Source of the DNA: Fulvia fulva
Taxonomy: Eukaryota; Ascomycota; Dothideomycetes; Mycosphaerellales; Mycosphaerellaceae
Assembly: GCF_020509005.1 (NCBI RefSeq)
Contig: NC_063020.1
Span: forward strand, 2,976,001-3,040,000
Length of the DNA stretch: 64,000 bases
Reading direction: 5' to 3'
Position 1 is the stretch's first letter, and each line of letters opens with the position of its first letter. This document shows, piece by piece, positions 12,074 through 22,587 of this stretch. The notes beneath the pieces are model-generated. The model was not told where the DNA came from, made no database searches, and worked only from the letters and a program-made list of their open reading frames with translations. A program made the translations under genes and the position numbers.

Positions 12074-12521
12074 TGAAATGAGGATGCTCGGGAGCGAGAA
12101 GTTGACGATGATTTTGTGCATGAATGGAAGCGAGGCATGGTGTAGTGTATAGCTTGTACAAAGAGAGGCTATAGATACTGTACAGTACGACAGATTCATC
12201 ACCAGCCTGTCGTGCGACAACATCGACGAAATGGTCGTTCTTGAGATGTTCGTAGTCATATCCATGTCATGACTTCGTACGAACACTATATAATGTGTCC
12301 CAACTTCCAGGTCTGTCGACTCTGTACTTCCCAGCCTGCCCCTCTTCGCCAATGCTAAACTGCCGACGAAACTGCTGTGCTGACTCTGCACAGCCATCAA
12401 AATATATGTCCAAGAGAAGCTGGACACAAATTTATCCATCAAATGAGATCCCTGTCATCAACTCCATACCACGGGAGACTGTTGGCATCCACCCGCCGAT
12501 CCTCTTAACACTATTCGGCGC
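12074..12521. other. Convergent 3' region of VTC4 and the GH128-type gene
   Basis: No ORF with content; probably the two 3' untranslated regions. Confidence 0.5.
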
Positions 12522-13955
12522 CTACGAAGAGGTGTATGACTTGTAAGTGCTACCGTACGTAGTAGGCTCCCCACCCGAGACGAGCATCCCATTCGCAACC
12601 ATGTAATAAGCATAGCCACCAACAGCATCATTGCTGTCCATCCACGGCATAACAGTCTCCAGGAACGTGTTAACCTGATCGTCAGAGCCGGTAGCACCGA
12701 ATTCAGAAAGGTAGAGGGTATCGATGTTGTACTTGGTGGCTATGCTGGTGGCGTTCTCCAGGTGCTCCTTGAAGTAGTCGATGTTGGTAGCGGAGTCATA
12801 CCAGTGAATGTTGATGCAGTCAATCTTGCAACCCCCATCGCAAGCGGCCAAGAAGTTGGATAGCCAGGAGAGACCCATTGGGTCTGGACCGTTGGTGACG
12901 GAGGGGGCGCAGAGCTTGGCCTGGCCGTTGAAGGGGTTCATGTACTGCTTGTACGCTTCAGCAGCAGTCGCGGCATCCATGTTGGCCTGTGCGGTGAGAT
13001 CTGGCTCGTTGAAGGAGAAGAGGTGGGTAGAGCCGCTTGCGATGGCAGACTTGGCGTTGGAGCTCCAGGAGCTGGTGTATGTGTCTGCGTTGCCCCACAG
13101 GGTAGGGATGTAGGAGAGACCACCGCTGAGGCCCTTGGCGTCCGACTCCCAGTTGTACGCCCAGGAGATCTCGCTGGAGCCGTCGAAGCAGGTCGTCAGG
13201 CTGGCGTCGTTGTAGGCTAGACCGCGCTTGCCGGAGCTGCTCGAGGAGGAGCCGTAGCTGGCTGGCGCAGAGGCGGTCGCGGAGCCTGTGTTTTGGCTGC
13301 TGGCGGCGGCGTAGCTAGTTGGCAGTGCTGCGGCAGAGGTGGCTGGGCCTGGGGAGCTGCTGTATTGGGCGGCGCTGGTGGTGTCGGCGTTATAGGTGCT
13401 GCTGCCGGATGAGGCAGAAGAATAAGCTGGAGCAGAGTGGCCACCAGCAGAGGAGCTTGCAACGGGAGAGACCTCGTCGCTGCTGGATGCTAGGGCAGAG
13501 TATGCAGGAGCAGCATACGTGCTCTCAACGGCAGACACTTCAGCGCTGGACGATGCGCTGTGGCCTGCCGTGACGGTCACGTAAACCTTTTCCGTATTGG
13601 TGACGGTAACATCGGCAGCGCATTGCTCGGCGGCGCTACTAGCTGGATAGTTCATAGAAATGGTCGAGTACACGACCTCAGTGTGGATGTTGCTGAGGGT
13701 GTACGTGTTGCCACCGGCTGGTCCATAGGCAGTAGGAACTGCCGCTGCTTCCACACCGGTAGCGGACTTACAGCCTGTAGTGCCCCAGATGCCTGTGCTG
13801 TTGGCAGTGGGGTACCCATAAGGTGCTCCAGAACCAGTTCCGACCGAACGATCGTACAGTCTCTGGTGTCGTCCGTGGAGGTGGCCATGTTGATATTGCC
13901 TGGCGAGAGCGGTCGAGGCGAAAGCCAGGACAGTGAATTGTGTGATGGCAGACAT
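12522..13955 (-). CDS. Secreted GH128-type glycosidase (Asl1-like, glycosyl hydrolase catalytic core)
   Basis: Single exon, 477 residues. I chose the ATG at 13953-13955 because it begins a signal peptide (MSAITQFTVLAFASTALA); the open frame extends upstream without a better start. A short His-rich segment (HGHLHGRH) comes first, then a long Ser/Ala/Thr-rich linker (about residues 120-245) likely to be O-glycosylated. The catalytic domain follows from GKRGLAYND. It holds the expected acid/base Glu in FSFNEPD and the nucleophile Glu in LYLSEFGATG. GH128 enzymes are beta-1,3-glucanases; the Asl1 group sits in the fungal wall. The enzyme is probably extracellular or wall-bound and acts on beta-glucan. 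Confidence 0.88.
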   Translation of the reverse strand: MSAITQFTVLAFASTALARQYQHGHLHGRHQRLYDRSVGTGSGAPYGYPTANSTGIWGTTGCKSATGVEAAAVPTAYGPAGGNTYTLSNIHTEVVYSTISMNYPASSAAEQCAADVTVTNTEKVYVTVTAGHSASSSAEVSAVESTYAAPAYSALASSSDEVSPVASSSAGGHSAPAYSSASSGSSTYNADTTSAAQYSSSPGPATSAAALPTSYAAASSQNTGSATASAPASYGSSSSSSGKRGLAYNDASLTTCFDGSSEISWAYNWESDAKGLSGGLSYIPTLWGNADTYTSSWSSNAKSAIASGSTHLFSFNEPDLTAQANMDAATAAEAYKQYMNPFNGQAKLCAPSVTNGPDPMGLSWLSNFLAACDGGCKIDCINIHWYDSATNIDYFKEHLENATSIATKYNIDTLYLSEFGATGSDDQVNTFLETVMPWMDSNDAVGGYAYYMVANGMLVSGGEPTTYGSTYKSYTSS

Positions 13956-15151
13956 AGTGTCGTTCACAAAAGATCGTGCCTTCGACAGGGATCTGCAAGA
14001 TGTTCGGACGATGGAAAAGCTGCTGCTAGAGCGCTGAAATGCCAACCAGGGCGATTGCTACTATGTGCGAAAGAATGTGATTGTCCAGATGGACGAGAGA
14101 GGGCAACGAGCGAGTGCTCAAACGAGAGTGATAGCAATATCGAGCTGAGGGACCTGTGTTGCAAAATTGAGAAACGACATCAGAAGCACATAACAAAAGG
14201 GAGGGTGGAGAAGGTCTTTCACATGGCGCACCAATACAATAGGAGATCTTACTCTTTCTGGCTCTGCCACCAGCAGCATCGTGCAATTCGATGCGTCGAG
14301 CCGTTGTGGACCAGGCGTAAAGTCTCTCGAGCGTCTCATGCTGTCCGCGTGGGCGTTGGCCACGCAAGCAAGCAGTTGATGGGACCGACCTATAGCAGGG
14401 GCATTTTCCGGACAGGAGGTGCATACGCAGCCTCTGCGTCAAATAGTAGGCGGGAGAGATCCGATAGACCCACAGTATCGTCTGCGCGAGGCGTTGACTG
14501 GAAGAAGATCGCTCGCTTCGGGCTGCGCTGGCAAGAAGCGAGTTGGACGACGCGCTGGGTCAGGAACGACCCAATTGTCCGGAAGTGACCAGGAGACGTC
14601 AGCTTGTAACAGCCACGGCCGACTTCTCCGTTCCGCAGGACGGGAAGAGGTCTGTGACAGCGGTGCAGCAAAGCAAAGGAGACGTTGGTCGGGATTGGCC
14701 AGTAAATCTTGACTGACCTCTCCCGGTGTGGACTCGGGCGTGCAGTGGTCCGGCAGGCTGGATTTCTGCAGTCGTCCTCCACAGACGAAAAGAAAAGATC
14801 GAACCCGGCCTTTTGGCTGTTCAGATTTTCGCGTGGTCTGCACGAAGACCAGATTTCACGGGGATGGCCATGTTTACTCCGGGGCGGCCGTGCTGTGGCG
14901 GTAGGAGGCACGGGAGGTAAGAGTCGATTCTGCACTCCTTGAGTGGAGATGTTTCTGAAGCGCATCGGCGTTTCAATGTGGCGTTTGGAGGGTTCTCACG
15001 CCGTGCGTGGAGTAGTGCCTCACTCTCATGTTGTCTGGGACCGTTCTCGACTACCGCGCGCCCTTGGAGCTTCAGAAACGTGCGCCAGGTGGAGAGATGG
15101 AGCCGTTGTTCTGAACAGGAAGCTGGGAGGTGCAACACCTTCTCACTACGA
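13956..15151. other. Gene-poor stretch upstream of the GH128-type gene
   Basis: Long plus-strand frames here (13560-14588) are antisense shadows of the GH128-type gene extended into its promoter. A 191-codon minus frame at 14390-14965 has no start context or recognisable domain. I see no supportable gene. Confidence 0.5.
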
Positions 15152-15178
15152 TCCTGGGCATAGTTTTTACAACCCCTG
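15152..15178 (+). repeat. Left arm of a 27-bp perfect inverted repeat
   Basis: Exact reverse complement of 15406-15432. It begins TCCTGGGCATAG and ends CAACCCCTG, and is followed by TT rather than TA. See the unit at 15152-15432. Confidence 0.85.
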
Positions 15179-15405
15179 TTCTTCCACCTTTCCTCATTAG
15201 GAAGGATGTATCCACTGCTTGGCGTAGCTCACCACCTGGTGTGTCCTTCATTGTTGGCTATTACTGCCTCGCAGCGTTCTCGCATACTCTTGCATATACG
15301 TTGTATGTCCTTAGGTGTGAGCTTGGCCCATTCTTGATAGTGAGATTGAAGGTAGCAACACCTTCTGAGATGGACATGGATAGCCGGAAGTGGTTAGCGT
15401 AAATA

Positions 15406-15432
15406 CAGGGGTTGTAAAAACTATGCCCAGGA
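15406..15432 (-). repeat. Right arm of the 27-bp inverted repeat
   Basis: Starts CAGGGGTTG directly after a TA dinucleotide and ends GCCCAGGA. Perfect match to the reverse complement of 15152-15178. Confidence 0.85.
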
Positions 15433-16386
15433 CTGTGTGAACAGTGAACTCCTCACGAGGCCGTCCTCGCCTCGGCGACTGGCGCAGTGTTCAGACGCAC
15501 CCGCGACACTGCAGGTACCTCATCAACCAGTGTGAAGAGCGGCCAGTAAGAAGGCTGTTCCGGGAGAATCGACCGGCGACTCGTCGCCTTCTGTGACCTC
15601 GTTCACAATGCGCGGCTGTCATCTTCAAGGGATGCAGCCGGTGGTCGACAACCCGGCGCAGCAGGTGGACGTCGTGACCGTAAAGCACCATGGTAGGAAG
15701 GTCCTCGATGTCCAGTGATTGTCTCGGCTTGTTCAGCCATCTTGGTCGCGTAAGTAGGAAGGAAGCACCTGCATCGTCAGACCGGCAAAGTTGCACGACA
15801 GCAGCTTGTCTCGGAAGCGGCCCGGGGGAAGGAAGGAGGTGAGAAAAAGTCGAGGCTTCTTTCACCTTTCCACACGAACCATCTTATCACACCTTGGCCC
15901 AACACTTCGAAACACTTAACGCTGCTACGCCGCAGACAAGCGCTTGAGCAGTCCATCGAGCTCCTCGCTGGTTGGCCAGCTCATCTCACACCTGGCAACT
16001 GTTCCGATCCGAGCGCGTAGGCATAACGGAGTCAGACCCGTTAAGATGCGAGCACGAGACAGTACTGTTGCGCTCTTGAGAACATGTTATTACTACAATG
16101 CCTGAATCAATCTGACGCAACATGTTGAATCGCTCGGACGGCGTGGTTGCTCGGTTCAGGATGAAGCTGTTCTTAGGCATTCATCATACATGCAGCAGAC
16201 ATCAAACATCTCACTAAGCGCCTGTTGTGGGGACACTGATTTGTGAGGCAATAGTATGGCACTGCTGTCGTTGTAGCCGGTCCTGAGTTGAGCGGCTACG
16301 CAGCTTGAGGTGCTGTGCCGCACATTGAGCGAAGGTGAGTCTGAAGTCCTCCATCTTCTTGACCTTAGAAGCCCAAACATGCAACC
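15433..16386. other. Gene-poor stretch upstream of the wall-protein gene
   Basis: A 124-codon minus frame at 15491-15865 has no recognisable features. The remainder is probably promoter of the gene at 16387. Confidence 0.45.
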
Positions 16387-19212
16387 ATGCAGCGTCCTGT
16401 TTTGTGTGCGCTCACAACGATATGCATTTCACAGATCACGAGTGCGATACATGTGCCTCGAGATCTTGGCCAGAGATACCCAAACGGCTCGACTACAGCC
16501 GGTTTGGATCAGGAAGGACCCGGCTCAGGTGTTCACGCTGTCTCTAGTCTGCAACCCACATGTCAATCTGGAGTGGCCACTTCCGCAAACGACAATGCTA
16601 CTGCAGGAGAGCCATGCTGGTCGGACTGGAGCGCCTACTGGTCCATGAGCACACATCTGAAGTCTGTGTACACCACTTTCACTACGACAAGGACAATCAG
16701 ATCTCACCAGGACTTCCTTGGGTATACTACTGCTGAGGTGGTGACTACGAATACCGCTGGCAACGGCAATTTCGCAACACGCACTTACGTAGACACTTTG
16801 TCTACGGAGTGGGCGTTCTACACAACAGAGCCGACATCAACGGTTGCCACCGAGACCTATACTTCTCGAATCTCGTCCAACATCACAGCACCATCTTGCG
16901 CTTTGCCGACATACGTGCCACAATGTCAAGCCTCGTGGTCTCAATACGCCACGGGTGCGTACGAGGACGGGCTACCAGAGCCACCATGCACGCAGGCGAG
17001 CATATCCGGAGCTCTGTGTTCCACCTATGTATCAACGTGGCTCGAAGTCCAGACCGCTGAGATGGGCGAGATAGAAGGCAAAGTTGGCATGCAGCTGACA
17101 GTGGAGCCGGTCACGTTCATTGCCAATGGAACCCAACCTACGACCACAACTACCAGTAGTTACTACTGGCCAACATCGAGTACAGTTGCGCCTGGCTGTT
17201 CGGTGGGGTGTCAATCCTGCCGCGTCAGTGGAAGCAGAGTGAAGCTACTCCACTGGCCGCCAGAGCCTACAGGATGGCACAATGGCACATTCTTCGCATC
17301 ATCAACTCAGCTTCCCAATGCTACGTTGACAGCTCCGGCAACGCTTGTCACAGAAGGCGTAACGCTCACGAGTCCCACGGTATACATATCCTTCGATCGT
17401 CTGCACGCCTCGAACTCCTGCGATGTCATTGGCAAGACTTTGTCGAACATCATCGTTGCGATCACAAATTCTGCTACTTTGTCAAGCTTGTACGGCTGGG
17501 ATCGCTACAGAGGTCTACAGCAAACGGCATCATTCAACTTCACCGACCTCTACGTGATACCTGTACCGAGCAGCATCTACCAAAGCCAGCCACGATGCGC
17601 CTCCTCGTCGATCAACATGTGGTACTACAGCTGTCTACCGCATCTATCACAGGCTTCTGAGGCGTGTGCTTCTGTCCGTACGAGCGGCTACGACTGTCCA
17701 AGGACGTTGCCATACGAACCGGTGTTGGCTCTTCCTGCTGAAGTTCGTGATCTGCAGCCCGAATGGTCTGATTGTATTGGGGGTGTCATCGGGGTGTATG
17801 ATCCACCGATGGCATTGCAAGCGGCCACTGCCGTGATCAAGCCAACTGCTCCTGGAGATGGGTCTGAGGCGTCGCAGCAAGCGCCATCGATTGCCATGCC
17901 CACGGTCGCTACAAACACAGGCGTCGAAACTACTAAGATTACTTCCATGGCATCGGCGACGCCTGCAACACCGGCATCCTCGGTTATAGGCTTCGCAGCT
18001 CCCACTCAGGCGTTCCAGACAACCACGTCTGCAGTAGCATCGTCCACCACACCAAACGCAGGACCAGCTGACGGGCATGATGATGCGCCAGCCGGTGATG
18101 TAGAGACCGCACCGGGGTCGTCGGTGAACATCGAGGCACCAATAAGCACCGAGCAAGAGCAGAGCTTACAAAGTCAGTCCAAGTTGTCGCCTACCGATGC
18201 TCTAGGCGTCTTGACGCAAGCTTTGACCAAGAGCACAAGTGATGTCGTGGACACTGGAGCATCGCCCACTGCCGTGCAGTCAGGTGCCTTTCCGTCCATC
18301 TTTACGAGTAGCGCAGACGGTGATGTTGGAGCTCACACGCCAAGTGCTACTGTGCTCAGCGGTCCAGCTTTCACACTGGGCGTACCACACGAACCGTCTG
18401 ACACCGCATCCTTCGCGTACGATCCCGCGAGTAGCGCGTTCTTCACGGCAGATGCCCATTCGCATACCGTGATACAGGTCGGGACCAGTATTATCGTGCT
18501 TGACCCCAGCACAACCGCCATCCTGCAGGCAGGCCAGCCAACTAGCATTAACAGCAAGCCCATGTCAGTCGGTCCAGAAGGCATGATTTATGGCAGCACG
18601 ACCATCTCTCTCGCTACGCCCGTTACTATAGGATCTGCTGCTATGGTGATCACAGCTGGTGGCGGAACATATACTTTGGCCACTGGACTCGGGGGTATCG
18701 TGGTCCAGGGCAATAGCAACGCAGCGACTTTGTCTGGGAGTGGTACAAAGACCATCGATGGCCAAGCCTTTGCAGTCGGGGAAGATGGTCATATCGTTGT
18801 GGACGGCACGTCTTATACAGTACCGCACACTTCGATTATTGCCGACAAATCCCCTGGCGTCGATCCGGGCAGCGAGATGACCTTACCTTTAGCAAGCACT
18901 ACCTTGATCATCCAAGGTGGTTCGCAGACGGCGGTCGAGGGTACCACGTACAGCGTTCGGAGTGGCGGAGGCGCTGTGATCGTTCATGGCAACAGCACGA
19001 CTTTGACAGTGGATGCTGTTCAAAGCTCGACGCAGTCGCTTCCTTTGGTCGTGACTGCCTTGGCAACATCAAGCGTAGCCCCGGTCGCTACTTCAGTAGA
19101 TGGCCCGCCATATGCTTCGAGCACTGCAGCTTCAACAGCGGATAGTGGTGGGAAACAAGCTCGATGGTGGTTGAGTAGTCTTCCGTTCGTGCTGGCCTGT
19201 GTATGTATGTAG
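16387..19212 (+). CDS. Large secreted, probably GPI-anchored cell-wall protein
   Basis: Single exon, 941 residues from ATG 16387. A signal peptide (MQRPVLCALTTICISQITSA) is followed by a Cys-containing ectodomain to about residue 470 with many N-glycosylation sequons. Next comes a Ser/Thr/Pro/Ala-rich stretch, then a Gly/Thr-rich beta-repeat region (about 690-880) with repeated units such as GGTYTLATGLGGIVVQGNS and GGGAVIVHGNSTTLTVDAV. The end is hydrophobic (WWLSSLPFVLACVCM) after a small-residue, Ser/Gly-rich site, as expected for GPI attachment. Fungal surface proteins of this design act in wall structure or adhesion; no catalytic domain is visible. No close named homologue is recognised. 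Confidence 0.75.
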   Translation: MQRPVLCALTTICISQITSAIHVPRDLGQRYPNGSTTAGLDQEGPGSGVHAVSSLQPTCQSGVATSANDNATAGEPCWSDWSAYWSMSTHLKSVYTTFTTTRTIRSHQDFLGYTTAEVVTTNTAGNGNFATRTYVDTLSTEWAFYTTEPTSTVATETYTSRISSNITAPSCALPTYVPQCQASWSQYATGAYEDGLPEPPCTQASISGALCSTYVSTWLEVQTAEMGEIEGKVGMQLTVEPVTFIANGTQPTTTTTSSYYWPTSSTVAPGCSVGCQSCRVSGSRVKLLHWPPEPTGWHNGTFFASSTQLPNATLTAPATLVTEGVTLTSPTVYISFDRLHASNSCDVIGKTLSNIIVAITNSATLSSLYGWDRYRGLQQTASFNFTDLYVIPVPSSIYQSQPRCASSSINMWYYSCLPHLSQASEACASVRTSGYDCPRTLPYEPVLALPAEVRDLQPEWSDCIGGVIGVYDPPMALQAATAVIKPTAPGDGSEASQQAPSIAMPTVATNTGVETTKITSMASATPATPASSVIGFAAPTQAFQTTTSAVASSTTPNAGPADGHDDAPAGDVETAPGSSVNIEAPISTEQEQSLQSQSKLSPTDALGVLTQALTKSTSDVVDTGASPTAVQSGAFPSIFTSSADGDVGAHTPSATVLSGPAFTLGVPHEPSDTASFAYDPASSAFFTADAHSHTVIQVGTSIIVLDPSTTAILQAGQPTSINSKPMSVGPEGMIYGSTTISLATPVTIGSAAMVITAGGGTYTLATGLGGIVVQGNSNAATLSGSGTKTIDGQAFAVGEDGHIVVDGTSYTVPHTSIIADKSPGVDPGSEMTLPLASTTLIIQGGSQTAVEGTTYSVRSGGGAVIVHGNSTTLTVDAVQSSTQSLPLVVTALATSSVAPVATSVDGPPYASSTAASTADSGGKQARWWLSSLPFVLACVCM

Positions 19213-19442
19213 ATATGATTGCTTATCCTTCCGCTCCGCCTGTCCTAGGGATGGAGATCCATTCTAGTGACAAGCTGCAAGCCACGATTCGGTACTACGA
19301 ATGCTCTGGGCACATTGTAGTCGAAGTGTTGGTGCTCATAAGGAACATGAAGTGACATTGAAATTGACAGGGATTCTCGGCCGAGGTGTTTTTGGCTGCA
19401 CCAGAACCTTTGGTGCTTGGAGCTGCATCTCCAGGCAACGCC

Positions 19443-21266
19443 ATGACTTTACCATTCGCGCGTACAGCGCAACTTGCATCGCTACGCTGCCTAAACACTG
19501 CCGCAAGGCCGGCAGTTCGATTACCGCGTCCATGTATCGTCGCGAAATGGCTGCAATGCCGTGGCCTGAGCACAACTCCGCTGGTCAGACAGGAGACTGT
19601 TCCTCTTCGAAGACACCTGAAGGATGAAGCCAAGAGGAAGAAGGCAGAGGCCAAAAGCAATGTCAACGCGACGAAGAAGAGCAAGCTAAACCCACGGCTG
19701 GAGAAGTGGGAGCTTACAGTTGGTGTCGAGATTCACGCCGAGCTGAACACGGCCTGCAAGCTATTCTCCAGCGCCCCAGCGTCGATTGGCGATGGCGAAG
19801 GAGCAGCCAACAGTAGAGTCGCTCTGTTCGATGCAGCCACACCGGGTACACAACCGCAATTTCAACACGCAACCCTCCTGCCAGCTCTACGCGCAGCCAT
19901 AGCATTGGGATGTGAAGTGCAACGAAAGAGTGGTTGGGATAGAAAGCATTACTTCCACTGGGATCAGCCGAACGGATATCAGATCACACAGTACTACGAA
20001 CCATTCGCCAAGGATGGCACTCTCACATTGACCGCATCCGACGGGGTGCCAGCCTCTGACCTCAACGGTGCAGACTCGCTCAAGATCGGCATTAAGCAGA
20101 TTCAGATGGAGCAGGACACCGCCAAGACGACGACCCATGGCGTCTCGACCTACCATATCGACTTCAATCGCGCCGGCCACCCACTCATCGAAGTCATTAC
20201 CCTCCCACACATCCACTCTCCGCAGACTGCTGCAGCTGTGGTACGAAAGATACAGGCTATCCTGAAGAGCATCGACGCGTGCGCTGCAGGAATGGAATTG
20301 GGTGGGCTTAGAGCAGATGTCAATGTTTCTGTGCGCGAGCGTGGAACATCTGGTACTGGGTCGTCATACAGTGGTGTCAGCGGACTTGGACAACGAACAG
20401 AGATCAAGAACTTGTCGTCGTTCAAAGCGGTTGAGGATGCCATCATCGCTGAGCGAGATCGGCAGATCTCTGTCTTGGAGGCTGGCGGTGTAATCGAAGG
20501 GGAAACACGAGGCTGGACGTTGGGAGCGATCGAGACAACGCGACTTCGAGGCAAGGAAGGAGAGGTGGACTATCGATACATGCCCGATGCAGATCTGCCG
20601 CCTCTAGTGATTGGGGAGGATCTGGTCAATCATCTCAGGATGACGTTGCCAGAACTGCCTGATGAGACTGTTGAGAGAGTGCAGAAGACTTACGGCCTGA
20701 GCGAGAAGGATGCGAAGACGATCGTAGCACTGGACGACGGAGACAGGCTTGACTTCCTCGAGGAGACCGTTGAGCTAGTCATGAGACGACTCGGTACACA
20801 AGATCATGAAGGTGAGCTGAAGTATGGCAAGCTGGCTGGCAACTGGGTTCTGCACGAGATTGGTGGACTACTCACGCCTTCAGGCCGCACGTGGGAGCAG
20901 ATGTCTGTAACGCCTCTGGAGCTGTCTGAGCTACTACTCAACCTGCTGTCAAAGCAGATCACAGCCCGTACCGCGAAGCAGCTCCTGGTCGCCATGCATG
21001 AGAACCTCAGAGCTATTGGTCGCGAGAGTGTGGAGCAGCTCATCGATGATGGCAACTTACGACTGAGGCCATTGTCCGAAGACGGGTATATCGCGCTGGC
21101 ACAGCAGATCATGGACGAGAGTCCTGACATGGTTGCTGCCGTGCGTGAAAAGGGACAGAAGGGCAAGATCATGTGGTTCGTGGGGCAGATGGTCAGACGA
21201 GGTGACGAAGGCACCGTCGAGCCAGAGAAATCCAAAGAAGTAATCGAGAAGCTGCTCGAGCCGTGA
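19443..21266 (+). CDS. PET112: Mitochondrial glutamyl-tRNA(Gln) amidotransferase subunit B
   Basis: 607 residues. The frame is open further upstream only through non-ATG codons; ATG 19443 begins MTLPFARTAQLASLRCLN, a basic, Ser/Ala-rich mitochondrial presequence. The GatB catalytic domain starts near WELTVGVEIHAELNT and contains HYFHWDQPNGYQITQY, LGGLRADVNVSVRERG and DYRYMPDADLPPL. The C-terminal YqeY-like tRNA-binding tail includes GKLAGNWVLHEIGGLL and ends at LLEP. With GatA and GatF/GatC homologues it converts misacylated Glu-tRNA(Gln) to Gln-tRNA(Gln) in mitochondria. No coding anomaly is seen. Confidence 0.95.
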   Translation: MTLPFARTAQLASLRCLNTAARPAVRLPRPCIVAKWLQCRGLSTTPLVRQETVPLRRHLKDEAKRKKAEAKSNVNATKKSKLNPRLEKWELTVGVEIHAELNTACKLFSSAPASIGDGEGAANSRVALFDAATPGTQPQFQHATLLPALRAAIALGCEVQRKSGWDRKHYFHWDQPNGYQITQYYEPFAKDGTLTLTASDGVPASDLNGADSLKIGIKQIQMEQDTAKTTTHGVSTYHIDFNRAGHPLIEVITLPHIHSPQTAAAVVRKIQAILKSIDACAAGMELGGLRADVNVSVRERGTSGTGSSYSGVSGLGQRTEIKNLSSFKAVEDAIIAERDRQISVLEAGGVIEGETRGWTLGAIETTRLRGKEGEVDYRYMPDADLPPLVIGEDLVNHLRMTLPELPDETVERVQKTYGLSEKDAKTIVALDDGDRLDFLEETVELVMRRLGTQDHEGELKYGKLAGNWVLHEIGGLLTPSGRTWEQMSVTPLELSELLLNLLSKQITARTAKQLLVAMHENLRAIGRESVEQLIDDGNLRLRPLSEDGYIALAQQIMDESPDMVAAVREKGQKGKIMWFVGQMVRRGDEGTVEPEKSKEVIEKLLEP

Positions 21267-21427
21267 ACCTCGCTTCAGTTCACCGGCTGGATGAAGAAGT
21301 GAGCAGCAGGTGACATTGGATGTGCAAGGCCCGTGCGCCGGAGGTGGGCAACTTGGAAGAATTCTTCAAGCTCTGTGAAGCCTGACTCACCCACGAGCAC
21401 CATCGCAAAACACACCAACACATCATC

Positions 21428-22587
21428 ATGGCGCCGCTAGCGGGTCTCAACTACAAGAGCTGTCGCGTGGAGGAACTCAAGGTGTTTGTCGAGAAGCGCA
21501 CCGGGAAGAAGCCGCCGAAGAGCAGCAAGAAGCAGCGTCTGCTCGACACGCTGCAGCAGTTGGACGACGCTCCTGCAGTATTCCGTTTCTTAGATCTTCC
21601 CGCTGAAATGCGAAACCTCATCTACGGGCACCTCTTGAATCTGTACTCAGGCAACAAAGGCAAAATGTGCTGTTCGACAGCCATTCTACGATGCTCCAAG
21701 CAGGTACGTGTCTTACACACATGACTTTGATCCGCGACGCGTGTTGACAAATCTAGACACGCGACGAAGCTCACGGCATCCTCTACGGCCACAACGTTCC
21801 ATCCATCGACATCAAGATCTTCCACAGGCCGAGTGGCACCACCTTTCCTGGCGCCCAAGTTCGCGAATACTCGTTTCTTGGTGTCAAAGTGACCCACTCT
21901 GGATTTGAAAGAAGCCAGCGGCGAATAAGCGCGATTTTCAGCAGCTGGCCGGCAGAACTCTTGCGCTTCCATGGCATCGATGTCAACTTCGTAGTCGATG
22001 CTCAAAACTCCACGGATAAGGTGGACGCTCCAGAACACCTGCGCGTCGCTCTCAACCACACTCTTTACAGTATCTGCACGTTCCTTGCCAGCAGCGGTGC
22101 TCTCAAAACGGTCAATGTCAGTCTTAAACTGGATAACGGAGAGCCGCCGGACGACGAAGAGCTTCGGCAGATACTATGGCCTGTTACTCGTCTTGGTCGA
22201 GTGTCGAAACAGAAACTGGAAGGCGTTCCGACGGACATCGAGCAGTACGTTCGCGCCAACGAGCCCAAGGATTTGACCGTGACGCCCATTGACGTTCTGG
22301 GCAAAGCCTTCCGACTCTGCAAGAAATCTCAGCACCTCAAGACATTGATGAACGATGTCATGCAGCGGAACCACAAAGACAGGGTGATTGCTCGCAGCTA
22401 TGAGATCCACGAAGCGCTGAAAAGTACCAGGTACATTACTGAGCACGATGAGGAGGCGCTGAAGCAGCAAATTCGCAAGCTGGAAGAAATGTTTGCCGAT
22501 CCCGTGTTCACTCAGATCAAGGCCAAGGCTGATGCTTACATTGCACGCGTGCAGGCGACAAGAGATGGGGCTTTTGAAGAGGCGTGA
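21428..22587 (+). CDS. SAP-like plus 2EXR-domain protein
   Basis: Exons 21428-21703 and 21757-22587 (53-bp intron with GTACGT donor) encode 368 residues. The N-terminus (RVEELKVFVEKRTGKKPP then SKKQRLLDTLQQLD) looks like a SAP-type helix-extension-helix. It is followed by the 2EXR signature FRFLDLPAEMRNLIYGHLLN and, across the splice, ILRCSKQ then TRDEAHGILYGHN. The C-terminal half is helical. 2EXR proteins are abundant in Pezizomycotina with unknown function. A SAP-like front end hints at nucleic-acid contact, which is inference. The gene is intact, unlike two of the other three 2EXR genes in this window. Confidence 0.82.

Larger units (their letters stand above)
15152..15432 (-). mobile_element. 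Inverted-repeat unit with a Tc1/mariner transposase remnant
   Basis: A 281-bp unit bounded by perfect 27-bp inverted repeats. Between them, on the minus strand at 15229-15351, an open frame reads HYQEWAKLTPKDIQRICKSM then RCEAVIANNEGHTRW and a stop. This is the typical C-terminal end of fungal Tc1-family DDE transposases. Nothing upstream in that frame continues the protein, so only about 41 residues survive. The repeats look inside-out: the end that resembles a Tc1 terminus (CAGGGGTTGTAAAAAC, preceded by TA at 15404-15405) faces inward toward the transposase. It may be a rearranged remnant or two nested elements rather than one simple internally deleted copy. Confidence 0.6.

Noticed and set aside
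13560..14588. 342-codon plus-strand ORF
   Set aside because: Antisense shadow of the GH128-type gene extended into its promoter. The minus strand has a signal peptide, catalytic motifs and family similarity; the plus translation has none.
14390..14965. 191-codon minus-strand ORF
   Set aside because: No start context, no domain and composition like random out-of-frame translation.
19386..19442. Upstream extension of GatB
   Set aside because: Begins at GTG, not ATG. The ATG at 19443 starts a good mitochondrial presequence.
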